Assembly (NCBI RefSeq): GCF_004114375.1
Contig: NZ_CP034692.1
Location: forward strand, 3,286,001 to 3,350,000
Length of the DNA stretch: 64,000 nt
Direction of reading: 5' to 3'
From: Halorubrum sp. BOL3-1
GTDB lineage: Archaea > Halobacteriota > Halobacteria > Halobacteriales > Haloferacaceae
Under the pieces are notes generated by a model, which ran no database searches, was not told where the DNA came from, and saw only the letters and a program-made list of their open reading frames with translations. This document shows positions 18,968-28,834 of this stretch, piece by piece (position 1 is the stretch's first letter; every line of letters begins with the position of its first letter). A program made the position numbers and the translations under genes.

Positions 18968-18981
18968 GTTGTACACACAAC
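18968..18981. promoter_or_regulatory. Inverted repeat upstream of TrmB-like regulator (candidate operator)
   Basis: GTTGT-ACAC-ACAAC is a perfect 5-bp inverted repeat with a 4-nt spacer, nested in a wider TTGTG...CACAA pair (18962-18980). It lies 37-50 nt before the regulator's ATG, close to where a TATA box and TFB site would be, so autoregulation is plausible. Confidence 0.4.
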
Positions 18982-19017
18982 ACTTTTGACCGCGGAGATA
19001 CTCTCTTCTCACGTAAA

Positions 19018-19416
19018 ATGCCAGATTCGATGTCCGAACAGCTCCAACGAGACATGGAGTGTGAGGGGTTACTCGAGTGTTTCCACGGTCTGAAGCAGTT
19101 GGACAAGGACTGCTACCGGACGCTCGTTGCGGCCGACGAGCCGCTCACGATCGACGAGATGGCCGAGCGCGTCGACCGCGAGCGCTCGACCGCCTACCGC
19201 GCGGTCCAGCGACTCCTGAAGGCCGGCTTCATCCAGAAAGAGCAGATCAACTACGAGCAGGGGGGATACTATCACGTGTACAGGCCGACGGACCCGTCGC
19301 AGGTCGCCGACGACATGCAGCGCATGCTCAATGACTGGTACGCAAAGATGGGCCAGCTCATCGGGGAGTTCGAAGAGAAGTACGACCGCTCTGAACGCGC
19401 CCTGGCCGGAAACTGA
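19018..19416 (+). CDS. TrmB-like winged-helix transcriptional regulator
   Basis: A 132-residue regulator. The winged helix (about residues 20-95) contains TIDEMAERVDRERSTAYRAV, a clear helix-turn-helix, followed by the wing KEQINYEQGGYYHVYRPTD and a C-terminal dimerisation helix (about 100-127). It lacks the sugar-binding domain of full-length TrmB, and resembles the short haloarchaeal TrmB/Lrs14-like family. It stands alone, with an inverted repeat in its own promoter region. Target genes cannot be inferred from the neighbourhood. Confidence 0.82.
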   Translation: MPDSMSEQLQRDMECEGLLECFHGLKQLDKDCYRTLVAADEPLTIDEMAERVDRERSTAYRAVQRLLKAGFIQKEQINYEQGGYYHVYRPTDPSQVADDMQRMLNDWYAKMGQLIGEFEEKYDRSERALAGN

Positions 19417-19615
19417 CGCGCGGACCGCGAGCGCGACGCGTGGTCTCGAAGCGCGCCGCGATAGCCACGAAACGCCGCGCAGACGAAGCGGGAACGCGTT
19501 CCGTCGGGGCTCGATTCGTCTTGTGTCCTCTTCCCGATTCGATCGTCACACGATCGCTTTCAGGTTCGCTTCCGGGCGCGGGGATTTTTGATTTCGCGGC
19601 GCGGACGACGAACCG

Positions 19616-20554
19616 ATGCCACGCCAAGTCGTCTCACACCGCGACGGTCACGTCTACGAGTTCGGTCCCGAGATGGATCCGGTCTACGAGGCCGCCGACG
19701 GCGAGCCGCTGACGATCGAGACGAGAGACAGCCTGAACGGCGCGATACAGAGCGACGACGACCTGCTCGACGCGATTCCGGACGAGGTCAACGCCGCGAC
19801 CGGTCCGATCGCGGTGGCGGGCGCGAGTCCCGGCGACCTGCTCGCGGTCGAGATCGAGGACGTGCGCGTTGCCGAGGACCGCGGCCGAGTGCTCACCGCA
19901 CCCGGGTTCGGCCTCCGTCAGGACGACCCGGAGATCGACCGCCCGGCGACGCGGATCACCGAGGTCGACCGCGACGACGCGGGCGGCTCCGAGATCGGGG
20001 GCGGCGGACGGATCGACTTCGAGGGGATCGACGTGCCGATCGAGCCGGTGATCGGGACGATCGGCGTCGCCACGGGCGGCGAGACGGTCTCGACGCTCAC
20101 GCCCGACGACCACGGCGGGAACCTCGACACGACCGACGTGACCGGCGGGACGACCGTCTACTTCCCAACTTTTCAGGAGGGTCCGATGCTGGCGATGGGG
20201 GACGCGAAGGCCGCGATGGCCGACGGCAAGATGTGCGGGACGGGCGCCGAGATCGCCACCGAGGTCGACGTGACCGTGTCGGTGATCGCCGACCCGGTGG
20301 TGCCGCTCTCGCGGGCCGTCGTCGACACCGGCGACGCGGTCAAGACGCTCGCGAGCGCCGAGACGCTGGAGGCGGCCGTCGAACTGGCGAACGGCGACAT
20401 GCTGGACCTGCTGGCGTACAACCACGGCTTCTCGCACACCGAGGCGTACCTCTTTTCGAGCCTCGTCGGCGGGTTGGAGGTCAGTCAGGTGGTCGACCCA
20501 CAGGTGACAGCGCGAAACGCGGTGCCGAGCGAGTACCTCTCGCTGCCGTTCTGA
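19616..20554 (+). CDS. Acetamidase/formamidase family protein
   Basis: A 312-residue member of the FmdA/AmdA family, which hydrolyses short amides to the acid and ammonia in the cytoplasm. The family hallmarks are HGGNLDT (in PDDHGGNLDTTDV), the VYFPTFQEGPMLAMGDAKAA stretch near the metal site, and the C-terminal NGDMLDLLAYNHGFSHTEAY. Length is normal for the short archaeal form. It stands alone in plus orientation, convergent with the HerA-type gene. The exact amide substrate cannot be predicted. Confidence 0.88.
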   Translation: MPRQVVSHRDGHVYEFGPEMDPVYEAADGEPLTIETRDSLNGAIQSDDDLLDAIPDEVNAATGPIAVAGASPGDLLAVEIEDVRVAEDRGRVLTAPGFGLRQDDPEIDRPATRITEVDRDDAGGSEIGGGGRIDFEGIDVPIEPVIGTIGVATGGETVSTLTPDDHGGNLDTTDVTGGTTVYFPTFQEGPMLAMGDAKAAMADGKMCGTGAEIATEVDVTVSVIADPVVPLSRAVVDTGDAVKTLASAETLEAAVELANGDMLDLLAYNHGFSHTEAYLFSSLVGGLEVSQVVDPQVTARNAVPSEYLSLPF

Positions 20555-20606
20555 GCCGTCGAGGAGCGGTCCCGGCGTCGGCGCCGACGCCCTACCGGAG
20601 CGGCCG

Positions 20607-22571
20607 TCAGCGCTCCGACCGCTCCGCGAACCGTCGCGCGGCGTCGCTCAGCTCGGAACCGGGTGCCGTCTCGCTCTCGTCTGTTTCGGCCTTGCCCTCC
20701 GCTGCCTCTGTCTCGGCATCCGGCGCGGTCCGGTCGCCGTCCGATGGGGAGTCGCCGTCGGCGGCGACCGCGTCGCCGTCCTCAACGGGTGCCGTTCCGT
20801 CGGCGACGCGCTCGTCGGGCGGGCGGGCGGAATCTATCGCTTCCGAGTCGGTCACTCTGGACGGGTCGGCGTCCGGCGGGTAGCTCGGCTCGGCGGGCGG
20901 GACGAAGGCGGTCTCGACGGCGCGGACGACCTCGTCGACCTGCGCCTCGTCGAGCCGGTCCGCGTACGCCTCGCGGACGAGGTCCGGGACCGCGTAGGCG
21001 TAACGGCCGCGGCCGGCGTGGCGGATGAGTCCCGCTCGGCGGATCGGCCGGTGGCGGCTGTAGGCGTGTCCGGAGTCGCCGTCGCCGCCGGCGTCGATGT
21101 GGGCGGCCACGGGGTCGCTCGCGCCCTCGCGGCGGTAGTGGCGGAGCATCCCGCGAGAGAGCTCCGGGAGCGCATCGATCCGCGACCGGAGCTCCTCGAT
21201 GACGGCTTCGCGGGTGCCGAGTTCGATCGCGTCGTCGAACCGGAGCGCGCTCTCGGCCACGTCGTCGCGGGTGACCGGGTCGACGCCGTCCGGCGCGGGA
21301 CCGTCCGCCGGAGCGTCGACCTCCGAGACGTCCTCTGTCTCGATGTCGTCGTCTGGGACCTCGACGGTCGACTCGCTCTCGTGGTCGCCGCCCTTCTCGG
21401 TCGCGGCGACCGCCTCGTCGTACGACTTGAGCACCGACTGGTCGCCGTCATCGCCGTCCTCGCCGTCGGCGGCTCCCGGGTAGCCCCCGGTCGCGGTTCC
21501 CCCGGCCCGATAGGGCGCCTCGGCCTTCCCGAGGAGCGCCTGGGCGAACTGGTCGGCCATGTTGCTCAGGTCGCGGGCCTCCTCCAACTCGCGTTCCAGT
21601 TCCTGGATGCGCCGGTCTCTCTCGTCGAGTTCCTGCTTCAGGTCCGCGAGTTCGGACTCGCGGCGCTCCTGCTCGTCGGAGATGGACTGGAGTTCTCCGA
21701 CCAAGTCGCTGGAGACCGATTTGAGTTCGGGCCGCTCGAAGTCGTCGAGCCCGGGAGTCGCGCCCGCGTCGAACGTCTGCTTGCGGTGGAACTGGATCCG
21801 CCGGATCGACTCGTCCCAGTCGGTCATCAGGAAGGCCTCGCCGTCGGCCAGGTCCTCGACCGCGCCCGCGTACTTCGAGCCGAGGATACGTCCGACCACC
21901 TTCGTGTCGTTGTCCCACGTGAGCCGGTGCCAGCAGAGCCAGTCGCACTGGGTGATGAAGTCCTTTTTTACGTCGGCGGGCCGCTGGCTGATCCCGACGA
22001 CCCCGAGGCCGTGCTTCCGGCCGCGCTTGCCCACCTTGATCAGCATCTTCCCCGTCTCGTCCATTCCGCCGCCCTCGGGGATGTACTCGTGGCACTCCTC
22101 GACGACGAGCAGGAAGGGCTTCTTCAGGCGCTTCTCCTTCGCGAACAGCTGTTTGACGACTTCGAGGAGGAGCTCGTTGGCGGTCTCCTCTTCGAGGTAG
22201 CCGGAGACGTCTAAGATGATCGGGACGTTCTGCTCCAAGGCGAGGTTCGCGAGCTTCTCCGCGTGTTCCGGCGAGACGACGATGTCGCACTCGTCGTCGG
22301 CGCCGGCGTGGAGGATCTCGTACTCCTCCTTGAGGCCGTAATATTCCCCGTCTGTGTCCACGATGAGGACCGGAAACCCGTTGTCGAGCAGGTTCTCGAT
22401 GACGACGCTCGCGGTGTTGCTCTTGCCGGACCCGCTCTTTCCGGTGATAAAAGACCGGCCGGTGAGCACGTCGACGACCGGGAGTTCGACCGGAGCGCCC
22501 GGTTCCGCCGTCGCGTCGCCGCCGATCCCCTCGCTGACGCCCGCGACGTGGATCGTCTCCTCCTCGCTCAT
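20607..22571 (-). CDS. HerA/DUF87-type ATPase with coiled coil
   Basis: A 654-residue ATPase. Walker A TGKSGSGKSNTA (residues 43-54), then VLIVDTDGEYYGL, Walker B-type LLVVEECHEYIP and sensor VGISQRPADVKKDFITQCD identify the HerA/FtsK DNA-translocase superfamily. Residues about 320-380 form a coiled coil (SELADLKQELDERDRRIQEL) and the remainder is acidic and low-complexity with a winged-helix-like segment near 460-540. Start ATG 22571 is chosen over 22598 because a TTTATG box lies about 28-34 nt upstream. HerA partners NurA in end resection, but no nurA is adjacent, so this may be the haloarchaeal HerA paralogue of unknown role. Confidence 0.8.
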   Translation of the reverse strand: MSEEETIHVAGVSEGIGGDATAEPGAPVELPVVDVLTGRSFITGKSGSGKSNTASVVIENLLDNGFPVLIVDTDGEYYGLKEEYEILHAGADDECDIVVSPEHAEKLANLALEQNVPIILDVSGYLEEETANELLLEVVKQLFAKEKRLKKPFLLVVEECHEYIPEGGGMDETGKMLIKVGKRGRKHGLGVVGISQRPADVKKDFITQCDWLCWHRLTWDNDTKVVGRILGSKYAGAVEDLADGEAFLMTDWDESIRRIQFHRKQTFDAGATPGLDDFERPELKSVSSDLVGELQSISDEQERRESELADLKQELDERDRRIQELERELEEARDLSNMADQFAQALLGKAEAPYRAGGTATGGYPGAADGEDGDDGDQSVLKSYDEAVAATEKGGDHESESTVEVPDDDIETEDVSEVDAPADGPAPDGVDPVTRDDVAESALRFDDAIELGTREAVIEELRSRIDALPELSRGMLRHYRREGASDPVAAHIDAGGDGDSGHAYSRHRPIRRAGLIRHAGRGRYAYAVPDLVREAYADRLDEAQVDEVVRAVETAFVPPAEPSYPPDADPSRVTDSEAIDSARPPDERVADGTAPVEDGDAVAADGDSPSDGDRTAPDAETEAAEGKAETDESETAPGSELSDAARRFAERSER

Positions 22572-22693
22572 GTCCGTGAGAGGTACCGCCCGCCTCATAA
22601 ACTATCGGCTCGGTCGCCGGTCCGCATAGCCCGCGAGCGACCCGCCTGCCGGCGTCCGCAAAGCGTATCCGGCCGCCGCGAGTCCGACCGCGT

Positions 22694-23074
22694 ATGGACA
22701 CGGAAAACACCCTCCTCAACGCGGTCGTCGGCGCGGCCGCGTCGGTCCTGCTCTCGTTTACCGGCATCTCGCCACTCCTCGGCGGCGCGGTCGCCGGGTA
22801 CCTGAACGACGACGGCACGGGCGACACCGACGGCGGGCTTCGGGTCGGCGCGCTCTCCGGCGCGATCGCGTCGATCCCGATCGTCGGATTCCTGCTTCTC
22901 GTGCTTGTCATACTCCCGTTTTTGGGCTTTTTCGGGTTCCCGCTCGAATTCGGTCTCGCGGTCGGCGGACTCGCCGTTCTCGCGGCTATCGCCGTGTTGG
23001 GCGGCGTCGCCTACACCGTCGTCTTGGGCGCGCTCGGCGGATTGCTCGGCGTGTACCTGAAAGGGGAACTGTAG
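22694..23074 (+). CDS. Small membrane protein, DUF5518-like
   Basis: A 126-residue very hydrophobic protein with about four membrane segments (residues 6-36, 52-77, 82-100, 103-122), rich in Gly/Ala, with a short polar loop (LNDDGTGDTDGGLRVG). The pattern fits the haloarchaeal DUF5518 family (name from memory), whose function is unknown. It is divergent from the HerA-type gene and followed by a repeat-rich spacer. Confidence 0.75.
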   Translation: MDTENTLLNAVVGAAASVLLSFTGISPLLGGAVAGYLNDDGTGDTDGGLRVGALSGAIASIPIVGFLLLVLVILPFLGFFGFPLEFGLAVGGLAVLAAIAVLGGVAYTVVLGALGGLLGVYLKGEL

Positions 23075-23141
23075 TGAGACGGGGCGTGTCGTCGAAGACA
23101 CTACCGAGCCCTGGTCGCTCTGCCGTACGTCATTGTCATTT

Positions 23142-23489
23142 ATAACAGCCTGAGGGACGCGGACACCACCGAAGCCCCAGCCGGGAGGCGGGCGCACGCT
23201 CGTTGTGGTCCTCGCTCGGTCGCTTCGCTCCCTCGCTGCGGTGTCGCCGGCGGCTCCGCCGCCGGCTGCCCGTGGCGCGTCGCGCCACGCTGCTTACGTC
23301 GTCTGCGGCGTCCTCGCGACTGCCCCCTCGATTCCCGCCCCACACAGCACCGCAACCGCACCCCACGCCTCCCCAGCCTCGTCGGCCGCATCTATCGGGC
23401 TCCCTCCGGTCGCCCTCATCGCGGCCGACTCCCTCGCGCGGCGCTGCTCGGCCGCGATGCGGCCTCGCAGGCGCGCGCCGACCGCACGG
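23142..23489 (+). repeat. Dispersed GC-rich intergenic repeat, extended copy (copy 2)
   Basis: This fills the 23075-23523 spacer; no convincing gene is present. It opens with CCGAAGCCCCAGCC, contains GATTCCCGCCCC, CACAGCACC and CTCCCCAGCCTCG, and closes with CTCGGCCGCGATGCGGCCTC then GCAGGCGCGCGCC. The same blocks occur in the same order on the other strand at 28671-28834. Here an extra GC-rich stretch (23190-23320) with hairpins GGCGGCTCCGCCGCC and GGCGCGTCGCGCC is inserted. Confidence 0.72.
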
Positions 23490-23523
23490 CTACCTGTGAA
23501 TAAATCGTCGCGAGGCAGCCGCC

Positions 23524-25182
23524 TCAGTGTTCGCCGCCGGTGCCGCGCCGGTCGGAGTCCAGATCGATGTCGAGGTCGTCGAGCAGCTCCTCGGCCTCCT
23601 CGCGCTTCTCCTGATGGTCTTCGAGGAACTCGCGCATGAGTTCGGCGGCCTGCTCCTTACAGCCGCCGCAGAGGCGCTCGCCGTTGACGCACTCGGAGTA
23701 GACCGTCTTGGTCAGCTCGTCGTCGTCGCCGGCGAGCAGGTAGGCGTACAGCTCGTAGACGGGACACTCGTCGGCCTCGCCGCCGAGTTCGCGCTGCTTT
23801 TCGGCGGTGTCGCGGCCGCCCGTCGTGGCCGAGCGCACCTTGTCGTAGCCGTCCTCGGGGTCGTCGAGCAGCGAGATGTGGGACGCCGGAATAGAGGAGG
23901 ACATCTTCCCGCCCGTCAGGCCGGTCATGAAGCGGTGGTAGATCGAGGAGGGCTGCCGGAAGCCGAACCCGTCGTGGTCGATCTCGACCTCGCGGGCGAC
24001 CGACTCCGCCTCGTCGCGGGTGAGGTCGAAGGCGTCGACGTGGCCCTCGAAGACGCGCTTTTCGCCCTCGACCGCCTCAATCAGCGCCTCGAACGCCTCG
24101 TCGGTGGCGTTGCGGTCGAAGAACCGCACGCGAGGGCGGAGCGGCTCCTTCCCCCCGGCTTCGAGCTTGTCGAGCGCGGTCGATTTCGCGGCCGCGAGGT
24201 CGACGCTCTCGCGGTCGCTCTCCGGCGGCTCGTAGTCGACGAGCCAGTCGGCGGCGTCCTCGCAGCGCACGTCGGTCTCGGCGTCGTCGACGATGCCCTC
24301 GTCGCCGTCCTCGCTCGCGGGGGACGCCCCGAGCGCGTCGTAGGCGGCCCGGACGAGCCGCCGCTCGTCGTCGTCGAGCTCGAAGCTCGCGAACGCCTCG
24401 GTCACCTTGAAGTAGCGCACCCGGGTCGCGAGGTCGCGGGTCAGCCGGACGTGGGGGTCCTGGTCCGGGCCGACCGGGATCACCGTGGGCTTCGGCTCGT
24501 CGACGAGCTGCGGGTAGAGGATGTCCGCGGTCTGGGTGATCACGCTCTGCATGTGCGAGACGTTCGTCTCGCCGTCGAAGCCGTATATCGCCTCGAACTC
24601 CGAGAAGTTCGCCTTCGACCCGAGCTCGAACCCGAGGTCCTGCACCGCGCGGTTGTCGGACTGCCGGTACAGCTCTCCCTCCTCGGCGTCGAAGCCGAGC
24701 GCGAGCAGGGAGAGGAGGTAGTTGCGCGCGTGTTCGTCGATCTCCGACCACGACATCCCGCGCGCCGAGTGCGCTTCGAGGTCAGCGATGAGTCCGAACG
24801 CGTCGCCGCCCTGCCGTTGATGATAGATCAGCTCGTCGAACACGAGCTTGTGGCCGATGTGCGGGTCGCCGGTGGGCATGAACCCCGACAGCGCCGCGAA
24901 CGGCTCGTCGTTCGCCATCGCCTCCGCGACCGCGTCGTACTCGCGGTGCCCGAAGATGACCCCGCGGCGCATCAGGTAGTGCGGGTCCGGCACGTCGCCG
25001 CCGACCTCGTCGAACGCTTCGATGCCGAACTCCTCGAAGAGGTCCGCGTAGTCGCCGACAGACGCCGACCCCCACGGGTCGAGCGCGACGTCCTCGGTCG
25101 GCTCGTCCGCGCGCTCGGTCCCGCCGTCCGTCCGGGGGTCACCGGCCGCCGGCGGCTCCCCTTCGGGGGTGTCCTCGTCCAT
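23524..25182 (-). CDS. trpS: Tryptophanyl-tRNA synthetase
   Basis: A 552-residue class I aminoacyl-tRNA synthetase charging tRNA-Trp. An acidic 35-residue tail precedes the Rossmann core. The HIGH-type motif is TGDPHIGHK (104-112) and the KMSKS-type motif is GGKMSSSIPAS near residue 420. VGPDQDPHVRLTRDLA is the archaeal/eukaryal TrpRS signature. A haloarchaeal insertion of about 70 residues (about 285-350) lies between the two motifs. The C-terminal anticodon-binding part with CGGCKEQAAELM is present. It is a stand-alone gene; nothing unusual in the key residues. Confidence 0.96.
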   Translation of the reverse strand: MDEDTPEGEPPAAGDPRTDGGTERADEPTEDVALDPWGSASVGDYADLFEEFGIEAFDEVGGDVPDPHYLMRRGVIFGHREYDAVAEAMANDEPFAALSGFMPTGDPHIGHKLVFDELIYHQRQGGDAFGLIADLEAHSARGMSWSEIDEHARNYLLSLLALGFDAEEGELYRQSDNRAVQDLGFELGSKANFSEFEAIYGFDGETNVSHMQSVITQTADILYPQLVDEPKPTVIPVGPDQDPHVRLTRDLATRVRYFKVTEAFASFELDDDERRLVRAAYDALGASPASEDGDEGIVDDAETDVRCEDAADWLVDYEPPESDRESVDLAAAKSTALDKLEAGGKEPLRPRVRFFDRNATDEAFEALIEAVEGEKRVFEGHVDAFDLTRDEAESVAREVEIDHDGFGFRQPSSIYHRFMTGLTGGKMSSSIPASHISLLDDPEDGYDKVRSATTGGRDTAEKQRELGGEADECPVYELYAYLLAGDDDELTKTVYSECVNGERLCGGCKEQAAELMREFLEDHQEKREEAEELLDDLDIDLDSDRRGTGGEH

Positions 25183-25276
25183 ACCCTCTCTCCCGTCGGT
25201 CGACGCAAAAACCGTTCGCTTGCGCGGGAGCGCGTGTCACGGGGCGACGGCCCGACGCGACCCCGCGAGGCCGGCG

Positions 25277-26074
25277 TCACTCCGTCTGCGGCACCAGCCG
25301 CGTCGCGGTCGCCTTCCACCGGATCGAGACCGGGTCGCCGCGAGCGAGGCCGAGCCGCTCGATGCTCTCGGCGGTGATCAGCGCGGCGACCTCGACGTCG
25401 GCGCTCGCCTCGCTACCGCCGCTCGCCTCGTCGCCGCCGTCGTTCCCGTCGACCGCGATCCGAACGGTCGACACCGTCTCGCCCGGGTCGACCTCCCGCA
25501 CCCGTCCGGCGAGGCGGTTCCGGGCGCTCGTCGCGTCCGGGTCGACCGCGTTGTCCGCGTCGTTGACCGTGACGGCGTCGGCACCGATCCGGACCTGAAC
25601 CGCGTCGCCGACGGTCACCTCGTCGCCCTCGGCGCCTCCGACATCCCCGCCGTGGAGTCCGGACAGCGCTCCGACGGCGGTGTCGACGACCGCGATCTCG
25701 CCGTCGACGGCCACCACGGTGCCGCCGAGGACCGTCTCCGGCACCGCCGCGGTCGCCGCGAGGACGGCCTGTAGCCGGTCGTAGCGGTCGAGGAGGCGGC
25801 GTCCCGGGACAGCGAGTCGGCTGCCGCCGCCCCCGTCGCCGCCGCGCCGCCGCTCGACGAGGGTTCCGTAGGCCCGCTCCAGCGTCTCAATCCGCGAGAG
25901 CGCGCGAGCGCGTGAGCGACTGAGCTCCGAGGCCGCGCCCGCGACCGACCCCGCCGCGTCGACCGCACGAAGCAGGGCCGCGTCGCGGCCGTCGAACTCG
26001 ACGCCGCCCTCGACGAGCGCGGCGCGGCCGCGGCCCGCTGCCCCGTTTCGGTCGGCGTCCGTCGGATCTCCCAT
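25277..26074 (-). CDS. ModE-like regulator with TOBE (molybdate/tungstate-binding) domain
   Basis: A 265-residue protein. Residues about 20-90 are a LysR/ModE-type winged helix ([20 protein letters not shown], then [17 protein letters not shown]). The C-terminal half contains paired TOBE/MOP-like segments ([40 protein letters not shown]) that bind oxyanions. ATG 26074 is chosen, since the 22 residues upstream are not conserved in character. It is divergent from tupABC with a 98-nt shared spacer, so it most likely represses or tunes tungstate/molybdate uptake. The DNA sites are not identified. Confidence 0.85.
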   Translation of the reverse strand: MGDPTDADRNGAAGRGRAALVEGGVEFDGRDAALLRAVDAAGSVAGAASELSRSRARALSRIETLERAYGTLVERRRGGDGGGGSRLAVPGRRLLDRYDRLQAVLAATAAVPETVLGGTVVAVDGEIAVVDTAVGALSGLHGGDVGGAEGDEVTVGDAVQVRIGADAVTVNDADNAVDPDATSARNRLAGRVREVDPGETVSTVRIAVDGNDGGDEASGGSEASADVEVAALITAESIERLGLARGDPVSIRWKATATRLVPQTE

Positions 26075-26140
26075 GTTCGCGGCGTCGGGGCCGAGCGTGT
26101 TGGCGCTTTCGCCAGACCGCCGGCGCGGTGTGCGACGCAA

Positions 26141-26148
26141 CTTATATG
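26141..26148 (+). promoter_or_regulatory. TATA box of the tupABC operon
   Basis: CTTATATG ends 25 nt before ATG 26173, in the short divergent spacer with the ModE-like gene. It indicates a leaderless tupA transcript. Confidence 0.6.
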
Positions 26149-26172
26149 AAGCGGCGCCACGCCGTTGTATCT

Positions 26173-27096
26173 ATGAAGATACATCGTCGTGAGTTCGTGG
26201 CGACGGTGGGGGCCGGTGCGCTCGCGGGCATCGCCGGCTGTTCGTCGGCGAGCGGCGAAGGAGGGCGTGCCGGGGTGGCCGGCGAGACGCTCACCCTCAC
26301 GACGACGACGAGCACCTACGACACGGGGCTACTCGACGAGATCCATACGGACTTCGAGGACCTGTACGGCGTGACCGTCGACGCGGTCCCGCAGGGGACC
26401 GGTGCGGCCCTACGGACGGCTCGCGACGGCGACGCCGACGTCGTGATGGTCCACGCCCGCGGGCTCGAAGACGAGTTCATGCGGAACGGGTACGGCGTCA
26501 ACCGTCGCGACCTGCTGTTCAACGACTTCGTCATCGTCGGTCCCGAAAGCGATCCGGCGGGAATCGCGGGGACGAGTTCGGCCACCGGCGCGCTCGCCGC
26601 GATCGCCGACGCGGAGGCGCAGTTCGTCTCGCGCGGCGACAACTCCGGGACCCACACGAAGGAGCTGAACCTCTGGGAAGCCGCCGGCACCGAGCCGGAC
26701 GGGGACTGGTATCAGGAGACCGGCACCGGGATGGGCGAGGCGCTAAACGTCGCGGCCCAGCAGGGAGCGTACGCCCTCTCGGACCGCGGAACCTTCATTT
26801 CGCAGCGCTCGAAGCTCGAACTCTCCGTTCTCGTACAGGGACCGATCGAGGACGGCCCGGAGATCCTCGCGAACCCCTACGGGATCATGGCCGTCAACCC
26901 CGGCGTTCACGACAACGCTAACTACGACCTCGCGATGGCGTACATCGGCTGGATCACCAGTCCCGGGGTTCAGGACTCGATCTCGGACTACCGGGTGAAC
27001 GGCAAACAGGTGTTCTTTCCCGAGGCGGTCTCAGAGGACCCGGACTTCGGCCAGTACGTTCCGGAAGGCTGGAGTGACGGCTCGTCCGACGCGTAG
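26173..27096 (+). CDS. tupA: Tungstate ABC transporter substrate-binding lipoprotein
   Basis: A 307-residue extracellular binding protein. The N-terminus is a Tat lipoprotein signal ([20 protein letters not shown], Cys about residue 22). The TupA ligand loops are intact: [14 protein letters not shown] near 40-53 and [17 protein letters not shown] near 155-171, which bind tungstate through serine, threonine and arginine. The frame extends upstream to 26128, but the TATA box and the twin-arginine start favour ATG 26173. First gene of tupABC. It supplies tungsten (or molybdenum) for pterin enzymes such as those further along the window. Confidence 0.92.
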   Translation: MKIHRREFVATVGAGALAGIAGCSSASGEGGRAGVAGETLTLTTTTSTYDTGLLDEIHTDFEDLYGVTVDAVPQGTGAALRTARDGDADVVMVHARGLEDEFMRNGYGVNRRDLLFNDFVIVGPESDPAGIAGTSSATGALAAIADAEAQFVSRGDNSGTHTKELNLWEAAGTEPDGDWYQETGTGMGEALNVAAQQGAYALSDRGTFISQRSKLELSVLVQGPIEDGPEILANPYGIMAVNPGVHDNANYDLAMAYIGWITSPGVQDSISDYRVNGKQVFFPEAVSEDPDFGQYVPEGWSDGSSDA

Positions 27097-27098
27097 CC

Positions 27099-27815
27099 GT
27101 GCCGATCGAAGCGACCGCACAGTTGGCGCCCGCGCTCCTCGACCTCCCCTTCAGGGACGGGTACGTCCGGAGCGTCGTCTTCGTCTCGCTGTACGTGAGC
27201 GTCACCGCCGCGGCGCTGAGCACCCTCGTCAGCGTGCCGACCGCGGTCGCGATCGGGTTCGTCGACTTCCCCGGGAAGGGGTTCGTGAAGTCGGTCGTCA
27301 ACACGGGCATGGGCTTTCCCAGCGTCGTGGTCGGGCTGGTCGTGCTCTTCGCCGTCTCGAATCAGGGACCGCTCGGGTCGCTGAACCTCGTCTTCACCAA
27401 GCAGGCGATGATCGTGTCGCAGTTCGTGCTCGCGACGCCGCCGATCACGGCGATCAGCCTCGCGGCCGTCGACGGGGTCGACGACGGCGTCCGCGACGCG
27501 GCGCGCGCCCTCGGCGGGACGCGGATCGACGCCGCCCTCGTCGTGATCAAGGAGGCGCGCTACGGGATCGCCACCGCGGTGTTGGCCGGGTTCGGCCGCG
27601 CGGTGAGCGAGGTCGGGTCCGTCCTCATCGTCGGCGGGAACATCACGGGCGCGGACGGGGTCTCGAAGACGCGTACCCTGACGACAGCCATCCAGCTGGA
27701 GGCGCGGCAGGGTCAGTACGAGACCGCGATGGTCCTCGGCGCCGTCCTCGTCGCGCTCGTGTTGACCGTCAACGCGGTGGTCGTCCGCTTCGGTGACCGG
27801 GGGGTTCAGGGCTGA
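27099..27815 (+). CDS. tupB: Tungstate ABC transporter permease
   Basis: A 238-residue inner-membrane permease with about five helices and the binding-protein-dependent transport signature [20 protein letters not shown] (EAA loop) that contacts the ATPase. The start is GTG 27099, two bases after the tupA stop. It overlaps tupC by one base (TGATG), which indicates coupled translation. The first residues ([20 protein letters not shown]) match the short TupB N-terminus, not the longer ModB type. Confidence 0.92.
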   Translation: MPIEATAQLAPALLDLPFRDGYVRSVVFVSLYVSVTAAALSTLVSVPTAVAIGFVDFPGKGFVKSVVNTGMGFPSVVVGLVVLFAVSNQGPLGSLNLVFTKQAMIVSQFVLATPPITAISLAAVDGVDDGVRDAARALGGTRIDAALVVIKEARYGIATAVLAGFGRAVSEVGSVLIVGGNITGADGVSKTRTLTTAIQLEARQGQYETAMVLGAVLVALVLTVNAVVVRFGDRGVQG

Positions 27816-28567
27816 TGCTCCGCGCGACCGACGTCTCGGCCTCGTACGGCGACGAGATCGTCCTCCGAGACCTGTCGGTCGAGGTCGACGCCGGCGAGGT
27901 CGTCGCCGTCATCGGTCCGTCCGGGGTCGGCAAGACGACGCTGCTCCGCCTGCTCGGGCTCTCCGTCGAGCCGGACGACGGGACCGTCGCGCTCGACGGG
28001 ACCGACGCGTGGGTCCGCTCCGAGTCCGAGCGGCTCGCCCTGCGTCGCCGGATCGGGATGGTGTTCCAGGCGGCGAACCTCTTCGACGCCTCCGTCGCGC
28101 GCAACGTCGAGTACGGGCTCCGGGTCCGCCGGTCGTGGGTTGACCGGCTCGGGTCGCTGCTGGGGGCGAACAAACTGCCCGACATGGTCCGGGACGCGCT
28201 CGACGTCGTCGGACTGGCGGACGCGACGCGCCGCCACGCCGATTCGCTGTCCGGCGGCGAGGCCCAGCGCGTGTCGTTCGCCCGCGCGCTGGCGTACGAG
28301 CCGGACGCCCTCCTCCTCGACGAGCCGACCTCCGATCTGGACCCCCGCAACACGGCCGTCATCGAGGAGGCGATCGGCGAGGCGCGAGACCGGGGAATCG
28401 GCGTCGCGATCGCGACCCACGACATGCACCAAGCCGAGCGCGTCGCGGACCGCGTCGCGGTGCTGCTCGACGACGGGATCACCGAGGTCGGACCCACGGA
28501 GCGGGTCTTCGAGGACCCGGCCGACGAGCGCACCCGGAAATTTATCTCCGGGGAGCTGGTGTACTGA
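27815..28567 (+). CDS. tupC: Tungstate ABC transporter ATP-binding protein
   Basis: A 250-residue ATPase. Walker [10 protein letters not shown] (34-42), signature [13 protein letters not shown] and Walker [12 protein letters not shown] with ATHD switch are all present. The insert between Walker A and the signature is longer than usual ([20 protein letters not shown]). No C-terminal TOBE domain is present, so oxyanion sensing probably rests with the divergent ModE-like protein. Last gene of the tupABC operon; GC falls sharply right after its stop. Confidence 0.92.
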   Translation: MLRATDVSASYGDEIVLRDLSVEVDAGEVVAVIGPSGVGKTTLLRLLGLSVEPDDGTVALDGTDAWVRSESERLALRRRIGMVFQAANLFDASVARNVEYGLRVRRSWVDRLGSLLGANKLPDMVRDALDVVGLADATRRHADSLSGGEAQRVSFARALAYEPDALLLDEPTSDLDPRNTAVIEEAIGEARDRGIGVAIATHDMHQAERVADRVAVLLDDGITEVGPTERVFEDPADERTRKFISGELVY

Positions 28568-28670
28568 GCCGGAACTGCGTATCTTGGCCTTGTTGAAATC
28601 CCCTGTAGTTGATAATTTCACGGCCTCGATCGCTCAGTACAGGTGACGCAGTGATCGATCTGCTGAGTCA

Positions 28671-28834
28671 GTGCGGTGGCGCGTGCCTGCGAGGCCGCAC
28701 CGCGGCCGAGTAGCACGCGCGAGGGACGCGGTGAGCGCTCGCAGAGCGCGAACCGCGAGGCTGGGGAGGTGTGAGGTGCTGTGCGGGGTGGGAATCGAAG
28801 GGGCTGGGGCTTCGGAAGTGTTCACCGCACCAGC
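28671..28834 (-). repeat. Dispersed GC-rich intergenic repeat (copy 3, reverse orientation)
   Basis: Read on the minus strand it shows the same ordered blocks as 23142-23489: CCGAAGCCCCAGCC, GATTCCCACCCC, GCACAGCACC, CTCCCCAGCCTCG and CTCGGCCGCGGTGCGGCCTC, then GCAGGCACGCGCCACCGCAC. It lacks the inserted hairpin stretch. It abuts the IS200/IS605-type end at 28835. Confidence 0.75.

Noticed and set aside
23190..23320. Hairpin-rich stretch as a replication origin or RNA gene
   Set aside because: Belongs to the dispersed repeat; no orc1/cdc6 gene or origin-box motif is near.
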